64,000 nucleotides of DNA from Bacillota bacterium (lineage in GTDB: Bacteria; Bacillota_I; Bacilli_A; RF39; UBA660). The DNA is taken from assembly GCA_015059305.1 (NCBI GenBank), contig SVAQ01000001.1, positions 1 through 64,000 of the forward strand. Direction: 5' to 3'. A program made the position numbers and the translations under genes. This document shows, in pieces, positions 17,393-25,304 of this stretch. How positions within the stretch are numbered: position 1 is the stretch's first letter; each line of letters starts with the position of its first letter. The notes under the pieces are model-generated. The model made no database searches. It saw only the letters and a list, made by a program, of their open reading frames with translations, and had not been told where the DNA came from.

Positions 17393-17614
17393 CTAATTTT
17401 CTTCAACATTAAAATCTTTTAATTCACCATTATCAAGTAAAATTTTATTAACTTTATCGGTTGCATCCTTTAATTTTTCTGAACAAAACTTAGCTAATTC
17501 CATTGCTTCACTATATTTTTTAATAGCATTATCTAAATCTACACTACCACTTTCTAGTTCTTTAACAATTTTTTCCAGTTCAATAAGCGCACTTTCAAAA
17601 GTTTTATTTTCCAT
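17393..17614 (-). CDS. xseB: exodeoxyribonuclease VII small subunit
   Basis: 73 residues, typical XseB length. The sequence begins MENKTFESALIELEKIVKELESG and continues with the conserved LDNAIKKYSEAMELAKFC, forming a helical hairpin that binds the XseA C-terminus. Its start overlaps the xseA stop by 11 nt, giving tight coupling and subunit stoichiometry control. Confidence 0.95.
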   Translation of the reverse strand: MENKTFESALIELEKIVKELESGSVDLDNAIKKYSEAMELAKFCSEKLKDATDKVNKILLDNGELKDFNVEEN

Positions 17615-18875
17615 TTTTTACCTCCATAACTTTAGCTTTAACATTTCCTTTGTGTAATCTAATATCAATTACATCATCTTTTTTAATATCTTTAGCATTC
17701 TTTATTGCAATATTTTCCTTGCTTACTACAGAATATCCCTTTTCTAAAACACTAAGTGGATTTAATAATTTTAAACTATTAATTATCATATCAAGCTTTT
17801 GTTTTGATTTATCAAGTAGCATATCCGGATTTTTAATAACATAACTTGATACACTACTTTCAAATAAATTCTTTTTATTATTTAAGATATTTACTATATT
17901 ACTTTTTATATTATCCAGTAAATTATCAAGTTTTTGTTCTTTAACCTCATACATACTCATCGGATTTTTAAGAATATATGATCTTTTAAATCTTTCGAGC
18001 ATAATAAATTTTTGATTAACCATATTTTTAATATTCTTATTAAGTCTTATTTCATAATTATCAATTAAAGTTTGAACATCAATAATTGTAGGGGCTGCCA
18101 TTTCAGCCGCACCAGTTGGAGTCGGTGCTCTTAAGTCCGCGACAAAGTCAGCAATTGTAAAATCTATTTCATGCCCAACCGCACTAATTATTGGGGTTTT
18201 ACATTCATATATAGCTCTAGCAACAATTTCCTCATTAAAGGCCCATAAATCTTCGATAGAGCCTCCACCACGACCAACAATTATTGTATCTACCCCAAAG
18301 CTATCTGCAATTTTAATTTGTTTAACAATATTATCTTTTGCATCAGCACCTTGGACTAAACTTGGAAATAAAATAACTTCGCAGATTGGATATCTTCTTT
18401 TAATCGTTGAAATAATATCTTTAACTGCTGCTCCAGTTGAAGCTGTAATAACTCCAATCTTATTTGGATATTTAGGTATTGCTTTTTTCTTATGTAAATC
18501 AAATAAGCCTTCTTCAGCAAGCTTCTTTTTAAGTTTTTCATATTCTACAAATAGCTTACCAATACCATCCATTTCCATCTTTTCAACATATATTTGATAA
18601 CTCCCAGATGCTGGATAGCATGATATTCTTCCTTCTACTAAAACGTTCATTCCATCTTGAGGAACAAACGCTAGTCCTCTAGCAGAACTTTCAAACATCA
18701 CAGCATTAATTCTTGAGGCATCATCCTTTAATGTAAAATATAAATGACCCCGTGTATGATTTTTAAAATTTGATATCTCACCACATAAGTATACTTTTCC
18801 TAAAAACGGATCTTTATCAATAACAGATTTAATATAACTATTTATCTGTGATATTTTTAAATATTCACGTTCCAT
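17604..18875 (-). CDS. xseA: exodeoxyribonuclease VII large subunit
   Basis: Catalytic subunit that degrades single-stranded DNA to short acid-soluble oligonucleotides. The 423-residue protein shows an N-terminal OB-fold (GEISNFKNHTRGHLYFTLKD), a catalytic domain with GVITASTGAAVKDI, GRGGGSIEDLWAFNEE and SAVGHEIDFTIADFVADLRAPTP (split motifs), then a long coiled-coil and a C-terminal strand (LEKGYSVVSKE). Length is near the family mean. nusB ends 2 nt upstream, and xseB follows with an overlap. Confidence 0.96.
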   Translation of the reverse strand: MEREYLKISQINSYIKSVIDKDPFLGKVYLCGEISNFKNHTRGHLYFTLKDDASRINAVMFESSARGLAFVPQDGMNVLVEGRISCYPASGSYQIYVEKMEMDGIGKLFVEYEKLKKKLAEEGLFDLHKKKAIPKYPNKIGVITASTGAAVKDIISTIKRRYPICEVILFPSLVQGADAKDNIVKQIKIADSFGVDTIIVGRGGGSIEDLWAFNEEIVARAIYECKTPIISAVGHEIDFTIADFVADLRAPTPTGAAEMAAPTIIDVQTLIDNYEIRLNKNIKNMVNQKFIMLERFKRSYILKNPMSMYEVKEQKLDNLLDNIKSNIVNILNNKKNLFESSVSSYVIKNPDMLLDKSKQKLDMIINSLKLLNPLSVLEKGYSVVSKENIAIKNAKDIKKDDVIDIRLHKGNVKAKVMEVKNGK

Positions 18876-18876
18876 T

Positions 18877-19272
18877 TTATTCCTTAATTACTTTATCAAG
18901 TACAGCATTAATAATCTTACGTACTGCATCATCGCTATATTTTTTGGCAAGTTCAATTGCTTCGTTAATTACTACCACTTCAGGCGTTTCAGTATATTTA
19001 AGCTCATACAAACCAATTCTTAAAATCGCTGCCCCGGTTTTATCAAGTCTTTTAATTGACCAATCTACCATATGACTATCTGCAATTTCGTCTAAAGTAT
19101 CCTTATATGTTGTAACACCATATACTAAATCCTTAACAAATTCATTATCTACTTCTAAATTTGCTTTAATCATATAATCAATATCATATTCCATTTTACG
19201 ATCTTGACAAATATCAATTTGATATAAAACAACCATTGCCTTTTCTCTTAATTCACTTCTATTTAAAGCCAC
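18877..19272 (-). CDS. nusB: transcription antitermination protein NusB
   Basis: 131-residue all-helical factor that with NusE/S10 binds boxA RNA for rRNA antitermination. Recognisable features are [20 protein letters not shown] at the start and the C-terminal [19 protein letters not shown] with INAVLDKV. It heads the nusB-xseA-xseB-spoIVB group; folD, usually between nusB and xseA in B. subtilis, is absent here. Confidence 0.95.
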   Translation of the reverse strand: MALNRSELREKAMVVLYQIDICQDRKMEYDIDYMIKANLEVDNEFVKDLVYGVTTYKDTLDEIADSHMVDWSIKRLDKTGAAILRIGLYELKYTETPEVVVINEAIELAKKYSDDAVRKIINAVLDKVIKE

Positions 19273-19341
19273 AACTCATCCCTCGCAATTTCTGATATAA
19301 ATATACCATATTTTATAATTTTCTAAAAGAGATAAAACCAC

Positions 19342-19368
19342 AAAAAAAGATACTTGATAGTATCTTTT
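19342..19368 (-). terminator. terminator of surface protein gene 19374-21062
   Basis: AAAGATACT / AGTATCTTT stem with a 4-nt loop, followed by seven T on the minus strand. Confidence 0.8.
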
Positions 19369-19373
19369 AACAT

Positions 19374-21062
19374 CTATTGTGGTGAAATAATGTAAGGATT
19401 TTCCATTGAACCATCTCCTGATTCAATAAGCACATCACTTTCTAAGTATATGGTTGGTCGGTAAAACATACTATCTCTCATTAGCAGCCCTAAGCCACTT
19501 GGCATTGGTGTAATTAATATTCCCATAACACCAATAAATGTTGGTGGTCCAAAGGTTTGATACATCTGTTCATATTGTTCCTTTGACATTTCTGTAATTT
19601 GTCCGCCATTAAGTATTGCCGCCAATAATGTAGCCTCCACAAATTCACTAGGTGATGTCATTAGAAGGTCTGTACCTCCGTTAAAATCATATTGTGATAC
19701 ATCCAACGTCCAATTAGATTCTAAACAAATCAATTGTTCTTCTGTAAACGTATCGGATACTTCACCACTCATAATACCGACAACAATTTCAATAGGTAAA
19801 TTTGAAAAAGTGTTACTATCACAATTGGTATTGTATCTTCCATAAAAGTAATCACTTGGATACATTAAACCCACATAATCTTTAATGCTTAATGTATTTG
19901 GTGAATCAGTTGCGCCAATAAGTCCTCTTTCTGCCATATAAGCATCCTGCGCTTTATAATTAATATAATCTGAACTCATGCCACCTAAGTACCACGTAGC
20001 ATTAGCTATCATATGTCTATAATCATCAGCAATGCCATACGGCATATCATACTCATCTAAAACTTGTTCTTTATAAAATTCTTCATTTAAAGTATAACGG
20101 ATATCAGAAGTTTCCCAAGCGTTACCACTTTGATTATCAAGCTCTCCAGCATCAAAATAACCATAAAAAGAATCTGAATAAGGTGTTAGTACAAGTTTAG
20201 TATAATATTTACCACTTTCAAGGCCAATATCTGCGCCATCAAAGGCTCCAATTATGCGCCATGGAAGATCACTAAAAATAACATAATTATCTGGATCCGT
20301 TCCTTCATATCTTATTCCATTATCATTTTTAACTCGATAAATAGTCTCGCCGTCTTGACTAGATATATAATTTTTTGAACTTGCTAAAGCAAGTATATGA
20401 TTAGATAAAACACTTTCATCTAATAAAGTCGGATCTTTTTCACAACGAACATTTTCTACTACAATTTTTCCGGAATAACTTGCTCCTTTGTGCGCAGTTT
20501 GCACCATTGGCGTCTTATAGAAATTAGCAGTAATATCCCATGTTTGATATGTTATTTTTCCGTTACCGGAATTGACAATGCTTCCTGTGTATAAATAAGT
20601 ATTTCTATTTTCATCTGAATAATCAGATAGTTGTACCTCTTCAAATGATTGAATTGTAGAAATTGCTCCTTCGATTGTATACTCGATATCAGCTCCAGGA
20701 GTCTTTTTGTATTGAGCTTCAACATCGCTAGTTTCATCCCACTGCCAAACCAAATCATAATGACAAAGTGTCGGAAAATTATTATTCGTAGATAATGATA
20801 TATTAACTGTTCCTGTATCTGAGGCTAATAAATAAGTACTATCTACTTCTTCTAGAACATATTGGATATCTAGAGAAATTTGATCACTTGTATCAGAAAC
20901 AAATACTGGTCTTGAACCGACTTGAGCAATAATATTTGAATCATCATAACTAACGATTGCTCCAACAATAGCATATGTTGCAACTACTATTAATCCTAAA
21001 AGTAAAGCAATCGATATTATAAGTGAAATACTACTCTTTCTTTTTCTATTATTTTTTATCAT
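19374..21062 (-). CDS. secreted surface protein with TasA-like N-terminus
   Basis: 562 residues. A basic start (MIKNNRKRKSS) is followed by a signal/anchor helix (LIISIALLLGLIVVATYAIVG) and then beta-rich sequence. The N-terminal arrangement of a hydrophobic helix ending in ATYA and a beta-sandwich-like region resembles TasA/camelysin-type fibre proteins and three other proteins in this window (47367, 50369, 56066). The second half (about 230-550) is a separate acidic domain with many Trp, Tyr and Met, containing WRIIGAFDG, a SVLS/ASS region, YPSDYFYGRY and a terminal ENPYIISPQ. Repeated Cys are few. The exact role is unknown; it is probably exported and part of the cell surface. Own terminator downstream. 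Confidence 0.7.
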   Translation of the reverse strand: MIKNNRKRKSSISLIISIALLLGLIVVATYAIVGAIVSYDDSNIIAQVGSRPVFVSDTSDQISLDIQYVLEEVDSTYLLASDTGTVNISLSTNNNFPTLCHYDLVWQWDETSDVEAQYKKTPGADIEYTIEGAISTIQSFEEVQLSDYSDENRNTYLYTGSIVNSGNGKITYQTWDITANFYKTPMVQTAHKGASYSGKIVVENVRCEKDPTLLDESVLSNHILALASSKNYISSQDGETIYRVKNDNGIRYEGTDPDNYVIFSDLPWRIIGAFDGADIGLESGKYYTKLVLTPYSDSFYGYFDAGELDNQSGNAWETSDIRYTLNEEFYKEQVLDEYDMPYGIADDYRHMIANATWYLGGMSSDYINYKAQDAYMAERGLIGATDSPNTLSIKDYVGLMYPSDYFYGRYNTNCDSNTFSNLPIEIVVGIMSGEVSDTFTEEQLICLESNWTLDVSQYDFNGGTDLLMTSPSEFVEATLLAAILNGGQITEMSKEQYEQMYQTFGPPTFIGVMGILITPMPSGLGLLMRDSMFYRPTIYLESDVLIESGDGSMENPYIISPQ

Positions 21063-21113
21063 ACTTATCTACCCTATAAAAATATTTTATAACATTTTAT
21101 ATAAATATTCAAT

Positions 21114-21140
21114 TAAAAAGATAAACATTAAGTTTATCTT
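21114..21140 (-). terminator. terminator after the 21134-23799 operon
   Basis: AAGATAAAC / GTTTATCTT stem, 5-nt loop and a T-run on the minus strand; it overlaps the stop of the gene ending at 21134. Confidence 0.75.
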
Positions 21141-21520
21141 ACATACTTATTTTTAAACTCCTCTTCCAATTGAGCTCGCTTTGCAGTTAATGCAATTTCT
21201 TTATCACGATATTTCATAAGTTCTAATTCCATTTGGCGAACTTCTTGGCCAAGTTCATATCTTTCTGCCCAATTTCTAGCACCTTCATGTAATCTTTTGG
21301 TTGCATCAATATCTAAAATCAAAGCTTCAATCATAAAACTTAAATCCTGAAGTGCTTCGCCTATTTGTTTAATGGCTAGAGCATCTTCATCAAAAGTATC
21401 AACTTCTTCGCCATGACTTTCAGCAAATTCATCTAAAGTATAAGTTACCATAATTGTATCTGGATCAACACCATACTTTTCCACTTCTTGGGCAGCTTTT
21501 AACATATCAGATTTGTTCAT
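21134..21520 (-). CDS. acidic helical protein, unknown
   Basis: 128 residues, predicted almost entirely helical, with a highly charged C-terminal coiled coil (ALTAKRAQLEEEFKNKYVR). The N-terminal third is acidic (DEFAESHGEEVDTFDEDA). There is no membrane segment and no recognised motif. It is 1 nt downstream of another unknown coiled-coil gene and belongs to the end of the trmD operon. The two neighbours may form a complex; that is inference from adjacency. Confidence 0.6.
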   Translation of the reverse strand: MNKSDMLKAAQEVEKYGVDPDTIMVTYTLDEFAESHGEEVDTFDEDALAIKQIGEALQDLSFMIEALILDIDATKRLHEGARNWAERYELGQEVRQMELELMKYRDKEIALTAKRAQLEEEFKNKYVR

Positions 21521-21521
21521 A

Positions 21522-21947
21522 CTATCTTCCTTTCATTTCCATTATCAGGCTATTACGATATTCTATTATTTTTTCCTCTAAAACAGTTTGCAAAAAATAT
21601 AAATCGTTTAAGAAATAATCATACATTTCTTTTTTTAAAAACGCTTGATACTTAATTTGTAAAATACTTTTCAATTTTTCAATTTCGTCAAGACAGATCA
21701 TAAAATCTGCTTCAGAGGTATCATCACTTTCCACTAAATCTTTGAAGATTTTAGCAAGACGATGATATCTAATAGTATATTTATTTATAATTATATTTTC
21801 AATTCTACTTGGATCATATAAGCTAACAGTTTTAATATGGCTAAATTTTCCTACTTGATTTTTAGGATTAAAACTATAACCTTGAGTTAAATTTAGTTCT
21901 ATTATTTTTCTACTATCATCATTAGCATTTAAAATAAAATTACTCAT
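21522..21947 (-). CDS. helical protein, unknown (trmD operon)
   Basis: 141 residues, basic and Ile/Leu-rich, probably helical, with no signal peptide and no known motif. The start overlaps the trmD stop by 8 nt, implying coupling. Its C-terminus (IIEYRNSLIMEMKGR) is followed at once by the 21134-21520 gene. Confidence 0.6.
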   Translation of the reverse strand: MSNFILNANDDSRKIIELNLTQGYSFNPKNQVGKFSHIKTVSLYDPSRIENIIINKYTIRYHRLAKIFKDLVESDDTSEADFMICLDEIEKLKSILQIKYQAFLKKEMYDYFLNDLYFLQTVLEEKIIEYRNSLIMEMKGR

Positions 21948-22614
21948 TTTCCTCCTCCAATAAATCTGGACGATTTTCTTTCGTAAGTCTTATTTGTTCC
22001 TCGTAACGATATTCTGCTATTTTTTTATGATCCCCTGAAAGTAATATTTCTGGGACTTCATATCCTCGATATTCTCTAGGTTTAGTATACACAGGATAAT
22101 CAAGCAAATTATTATTAAACGATTCAGAAGCTAAAGAATCATCTGTAATAACTCCTGGAAGCAATCTAATTACACTATCAGCAATAATCATCGCTGGGAC
22201 TTCACCACCAGTTAATACATAATCCCCTATACATATAACTTCATCTACGAAGTTTTTAATCCGTTCATCAATACCTTCATAATGACCACATATTAATATT
22301 AAATGTTTATATCCTTTAAGACTTTGTGCTTTCTTTTGATTATACAATTTCCCTTTTGGATCCATTAAAATAACATAACTATCTTCTGTTTTAATATCCT
22401 CAAGTGCAGAAACGATTGGATCACACATGATTACCATACCAGCCCCGCCACCAAAAGCAGTGTCATCTACCTGATTATTCTTTAACTTAGTATATTTACG
22501 AAAATCAATTAAATTAATTTCAACTTTCCCTGCTGATATAGCTCTTTTAATAATTGATTCAGAAATAAAACCATCAAACATACTAGGAAATAGAGTTAAT
22601 ATATCAATTCTCAT
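21940..22614 (-). CDS. trmD: tRNA (guanine-37-N1)-methyltransferase
   Basis: SPOUT methyltransferase that makes m1G37 in tRNAs and prevents +1 frameshifting. The 224-residue protein has the family start MRIDILTLFPSMFDGF, the DDTAFGGGAGMVM loop, the trefoil-knot LICGHYEGIDERI, and GDYVLTGGEVPAMIIAD. rimM lies directly upstream with a 4-nt overlap, the standard rimM-trmD pair; rpsP and rplS, which often flank them, are missing here. Confidence 0.97.
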   Translation of the reverse strand: MRIDILTLFPSMFDGFISESIIKRAISAGKVEINLIDFRKYTKLKNNQVDDTAFGGGAGMVIMCDPIVSALEDIKTEDSYVILMDPKGKLYNQKKAQSLKGYKHLILICGHYEGIDERIKNFVDEVICIGDYVLTGGEVPAMIIADSVIRLLPGVITDDSLASESFNNNLLDYPVYTKPREYRGYEVPEILLSGDHKKIAEYRYEEQIRLTKENRPDLLEEENE

Positions 22615-23087
22615 AAGATAAGCTCCTCACTAGATTTAACATATATTATTTTTTCTCTTGTGTCAACACTTTCAAAATATTTATCAATAATCGGAATAAT
22701 TAAATTATCACTTTTAATAAAAATAGTATTTTTATTATATAAAAGATCATCCACTATACCTATTTCTTTATTATTATCAATGATCTTGCATCCTAATAAA
22801 TCAATATACAAATATTCATCATCTTTTAAATTTAAACTACTTCTTGAAACATAGATTTCTTTTTTTAATAAATCATTAATTTTATTAATATCATCATAAT
22901 TTTCAAGGGTTATTAAATGACCTTTATGAAGATGATAATCTTTAATAACATACTCATTATTTTCAATATATACTTTATTACCAATCTTAAATATTTTATC
23001 TAAATGATTACTATCCGAGGATACTTTAAGTTGGCCTTTTAAACCAAATGGTCCAGTAATAAAACCTATATATACTAAATCAGTCAT
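22611..23087 (-). CDS. rimM: 16S rRNA processing protein RimM
   Basis: 158-residue 30S assembly factor. The N-terminal beta-barrel begins VYIGFITGPFGLKGQLKVSS, typical of RimM, followed by a PRC-barrel domain (about 85-155, DDEYLYIDLLGCKI). Slightly short compared with 165-175 residues. Overlaps the upstream methyltransferase by 8 nt and trmD by 4 nt. Confidence 0.92.
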   Translation of the reverse strand: MTDLVYIGFITGPFGLKGQLKVSSDSNHLDKIFKIGNKVYIENNEYVIKDYHLHKGHLITLENYDDINKINDLLKKEIYVSRSSLNLKDDEYLYIDLLGCKIIDNNKEIGIVDDLLYNKNTIFIKSDNLIIPIIDKYFESVDTREKIIYVKSSEELIL

Positions 23088-23799
23088 TAGCTACCTCATA
23101 CATAATAATCGAAGATGCAACCGCAGCATTTAAGCTTTCACATTTATCGCTCATTTTAATATAAACAAACGAATCGCACATTTCTCTTATTTCAAGATTC
23201 ATTCCAGAACCTTCATTCCCAATAATAAATGCACATTTATGATTTTTAAATTCTTTAATATTATGTCCTCTTTTTACATCTGTACCTATAACATAATAGC
23301 CTTTTTCTTTCAAAAGAGGAATCATTTTTTTTAAATCATCTTTAATAATATTAATATTAAAAATCATTCCTTCACTACTTCTTATCACTTTATCATTATA
23401 TACATCTACTGTATCATTACTAACAATTATCGTTTTAAAATCAAAAGCAACTGCACTTCTAATTATTGTTCCCAAATTTCCTGGGTCTTGTAATCTATCA
23501 ATTAATAATACATTTCCCGTTATATCATCTGGCAGGATATGACTACAAACAGCCATTATCTTCGGAGGCGTAACTAAACTCGTTAATCTTTTCATAATAT
23601 CGATTGTGACATTGTAAACAGGTACATCATAACTTCTTTCTTCAGTAGTAATTATTTCTTTGACTATCCCTTTTTTTAGGGCCTCTTCAACTAAATGATC
23701 GCTTTCAACAATGAATAAATGCTCAATATCGCGGTATTTTTTCATTTTCAGTTTTGCCCAATTGGATACTTTTTCATTATTTAAACTTGTTATTTTCAT
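23080..23799 (-). CDS. SpoU/TrmH-family rRNA 2'-O-methyltransferase
   Basis: 239 residues. The N-terminal substrate-binding domain (about 1-90) is followed by a SPOUT knot domain with motif 1 LLIDRLQDPGNLGTIIRSA, motif 2 CAFIIGNEGSGM and motif 3 IKMSDKCESLNAAVASSI. These are the three SpoU motifs. It most resembles the YsgA-type 23S rRNA (guanosine-2'-O) methyltransferases; the target nucleotide cannot be read from sequence. Part of the operon with rimM and trmD, and overlaps the YgjP-like gene upstream by 4 nt. Confidence 0.88.
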   Translation of the reverse strand: MKITSLNNEKVSNWAKLKMKKYRDIEHLFIVESDHLVEEALKKGIVKEIITTEERSYDVPVYNVTIDIMKRLTSLVTPPKIMAVCSHILPDDITGNVLLIDRLQDPGNLGTIIRSAVAFDFKTIIVSNDTVDVYNDKVIRSSEGMIFNINIIKDDLKKMIPLLKEKGYYVIGTDVKRGHNIKEFKNHKCAFIIGNEGSGMNLEIREMCDSFVYIKMSDKCESLNAAVASSIIMYEVAND

Positions 23800-24428
23800 T
23801 TTTTTAGTCTTGCTCTCCTTTCTTTATAACTCGGACAAGCCTTAGCGACTATGTCCCAAAATGCTTTTGAGTGATTCCCTTCATAAAAATGTGCCATTTC
23901 ATGAATTATTACATAATCAAGAAGTTCAACATCTTTTTTAATTAATTCTGTATTAAGAGTAATGGTATTATCTTTTCTGTTACATACTCCCCATCTAGTT
24001 TTCATCTTCCGGGTTTTCAACTTAAATTCCGGTAAATTATGAAAGCAACGTTTACAAATATCAATTTCTTCATTAAAAACTCGATTTATTTCTTCATTAA
24101 CATATTTATCTAGCATCATTTCATCTTTTGAATAAATATAATCACCATTAATTTGGGTATTATCTAAATCAGGATTTAAAACAACATTGTATTTCTTTCC
24201 CAAAAGCCAAAACTCATTATTATATTTATTTCTTTCTATTGCACTATTATACATTTTTATTAATGCGTTTTCATTTTTCGTTATTAATTTACTAATTTCA
24301 TCATCTAAAGTACCTTTAGGACAAGTGACAACTAAAACAGCGTTTTCATCAAAACGAAAGTAAATATTACGATTATTTTTATATATAACCTTTACTAGAA
24401 TGTTGTTACCGCCTAAATTTATATTCAT
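23796..24428 (-). CDS. YgjP/WLM-like zinc metallopeptidase
   Basis: 210 residues. The C-terminal half holds the DUF45/YgjP signature: MKTRWGVCNRKDNTITLN, then HEMAHFYEGNHSKAFWDIVAK, where HExxH plus a downstream His form the zinc site. The N-terminal half is a beta-rich domain of the same family. These are SprT/WLM-like putative metallopeptidases with poorly known substrates. First gene of the operon running to 21134. Upstream lies the toxin-like locus on the same strand, ended by its own terminator. Confidence 0.85.
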   Translation of the reverse strand: MNINLGGNNILVKVIYKNNRNIYFRFDENAVLVVTCPKGTLDDEISKLITKNENALIKMYNSAIERNKYNNEFWLLGKKYNVVLNPDLDNTQINGDYIYSKDEMMLDKYVNEEINRVFNEEIDICKRCFHNLPEFKLKTRKMKTRWGVCNRKDNTITLNTELIKKDVELLDYVIIHEMAHFYEGNHSKAFWDIVAKACPSYKERRARLKK

Positions 24429-24582
24429 AATGATATTTTAACAAAAAGACTAGATAAAGTCCATAAAACCTTGAAAAAAATCAATATCATTGATACAATG
24501 AATTTGTTAATGCATTATTGCATAAACTAAAAAAGGAAGCACTTCAGTTTGGTTTGCTGAATGCCTACCTTCATTGTGTGGG

Positions 24583-24612
24583 TTGACATTTAATCTACTT
24601 TTCAAGTATGAT
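24583..24612 (+). promoter_or_regulatory. consensus antisense promoter opposing the toxin-like ORF
   Basis: Plus strand: perfect TTGACA, 18-nt spacer, TATGAT, placing +1 near 24619. That is at the 3' end of the minus-strand peptide gene (24612-24710), so the RNA would be antisense to the whole coding region and ribosome binding site. This is where an antitoxin RNA is expected. Confidence 0.65.
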
Positions 24613-24710
24613 TAGATGTCTTTTTTTATTGCTATTATCAGTATGATAAGTAGGAACAAAATGAGAGATGAATAGCGTAAAATCTTTATAATAAATTCAC
24701 GTTTTTTTAT
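24612..24710 (-). CDS. small hydrophobic peptide, toxin-like (copy 3), ATA start
   Basis: A 32-codon frame. It begins with ATA at 24708-24710, 9 nt after AAGGAGG; no ATG, GTG or TTG is in frame between the ribosome site and the hydrophobic core. The peptide starts KKREFIIKILRYSS, continues with one hydrophobic helix (LILFLLIILIIAI) and ends KKDI. The basic ends and single helix match the two sister peptides at 43192 and 59032. ATA is a poor start codon, so either translation is deliberately weak or this copy is decaying. Confidence 0.5.
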   Translation of the reverse strand: MKKREFIIKILRYSSLILFLLIILIIAIKKDI

Positions 24711-24780
24711 TCTATCAAACCTCCTTCCCTTTTGAAAAGAAGGTAGACATCCCGCTAACTAAAGTACTTCCATAGTATGG

Positions 24781-24808
24781 ATTATAACATAAAATTTAAA
24801 GTTATCAA
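24781..24808 (-). promoter_or_regulatory. promoter of toxin-like RNA copy 3
   Basis: Minus strand: TTGATA, 16-nt spacer, TATAAT, with +1 predicted 7 nt after the -10 at about 24774, just before the GGAAG that pairs with the 3' end. Confidence 0.7.
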
Positions 24809-24814
24809 GTAACA

Positions 24815-24844
24815 AATTAAAAGCTTAATCATGCGATTAAGCTT
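24815..24844 (-). terminator. terminator of mscL
   Basis: Perfect 10-bp stem AAGCTTAATC / GATTAAGCTT with a 4-nt loop, overlapping the last mscL codons. It is followed by TTTAATTTG on the minus strand. Confidence 0.75.
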
Positions 24845-25271
24845 CTTTATTTTTGTTTTTCTTTACGGTCTTAGCATTATTCTTTTTTAATGATTCATTA
24901 ATTTCGCGAAGTAATAAAATTTCTTCTGAAACTTTTGGAGTTTCTTCTTTCTTTTCCTCTTCTTTTTGTTGTTCACGATTCATTAAACTAGTTAGTTTAT
25001 TTAAAAATCTAATCATCATAAAGATACAAAAAGCAATAATTAAAAAATCGATAATGTTTTGAATGAATGCACCAATATTAATTGTAGCATCTCTAAATGT
25101 TATTGAGATTGTGGTAAAATCAATACCTCCAATGACAACACCAATTATTGGCATAATAATATCATTTACAAGTGATGTTACGATTTTACTAAATGCTCCC
25201 CCTACTATAACCCCAACCGCTAAGTCAACTACATTTCCTCTTGAAATAAATTTTTTAAATTCTTTTAACAT
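24837..25271 (-). CDS. mscL: large-conductance mechanosensitive channel
   Basis: 144-residue emergency valve for osmotic downshock. Begins MLKEFKKFISRGNVVDLAVGVIVGGAFSKIVTSLV (read in parts): the amphipathic N-helix and pore-lining TM1, with the conserved Gly/Ala pattern, followed by an external loop and TM2 (IDFLIIAFCIFMMIRFLNKL). A charged cytoplasmic helix rich in Glu/Lys ends the protein. Single-gene unit with GGAGG before the start. Confidence 0.96.
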   Translation of the reverse strand: MLKEFKKFISRGNVVDLAVGVIVGGAFSKIVTSLVNDIIMPIIGVVIGGIDFTTISITFRDATINIGAFIQNIIDFLIIAFCIFMMIRFLNKLTSLMNREQQKEEEKKEETPKVSEEILLLREINESLKKNNAKTVKKNKNKEA

Positions 25272-25304
25272 ACTTCCTCCAACACATATATTATAACATA
25301 TTAA

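Larger units (their letters stand above)
24530..24774 (-). ncRNA. structured mRNA of a type I toxin-like locus (copy 3)
   Basis: Predicted RNA of about 245 nt from the promoter at 24781-24808 to the T-run at 24527-24534. Its 5' end GGAAGTACTTTAGTT is complementary to its 3' end AACTGAAGTGCTTCC, 15 consecutive pairs with two G-U. Further in, GGGATGTCTACCTTC can pair with GACATC and GAAGGTAGG, both near the 3' end. The SD GGGAAGGAGG is masked by CCTTC just upstream, leaving a loop of TTTTCAAAAG. Closed 5'-3' ends and a hidden ribosome site are hallmarks of type I toxin mRNAs. The remainder of the 24429-24836 gap holds only the promoter, an antisense promoter and the mscL terminator. Confidence 0.65.

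Noticed and set aside
24429..24836. Riboswitch or T-box for mscL or the YgjP-like gene
   Set aside because: The structure is closed by its own promoter and terminator and contains a small ORF; neither neighbour is downstream in the same transcript.
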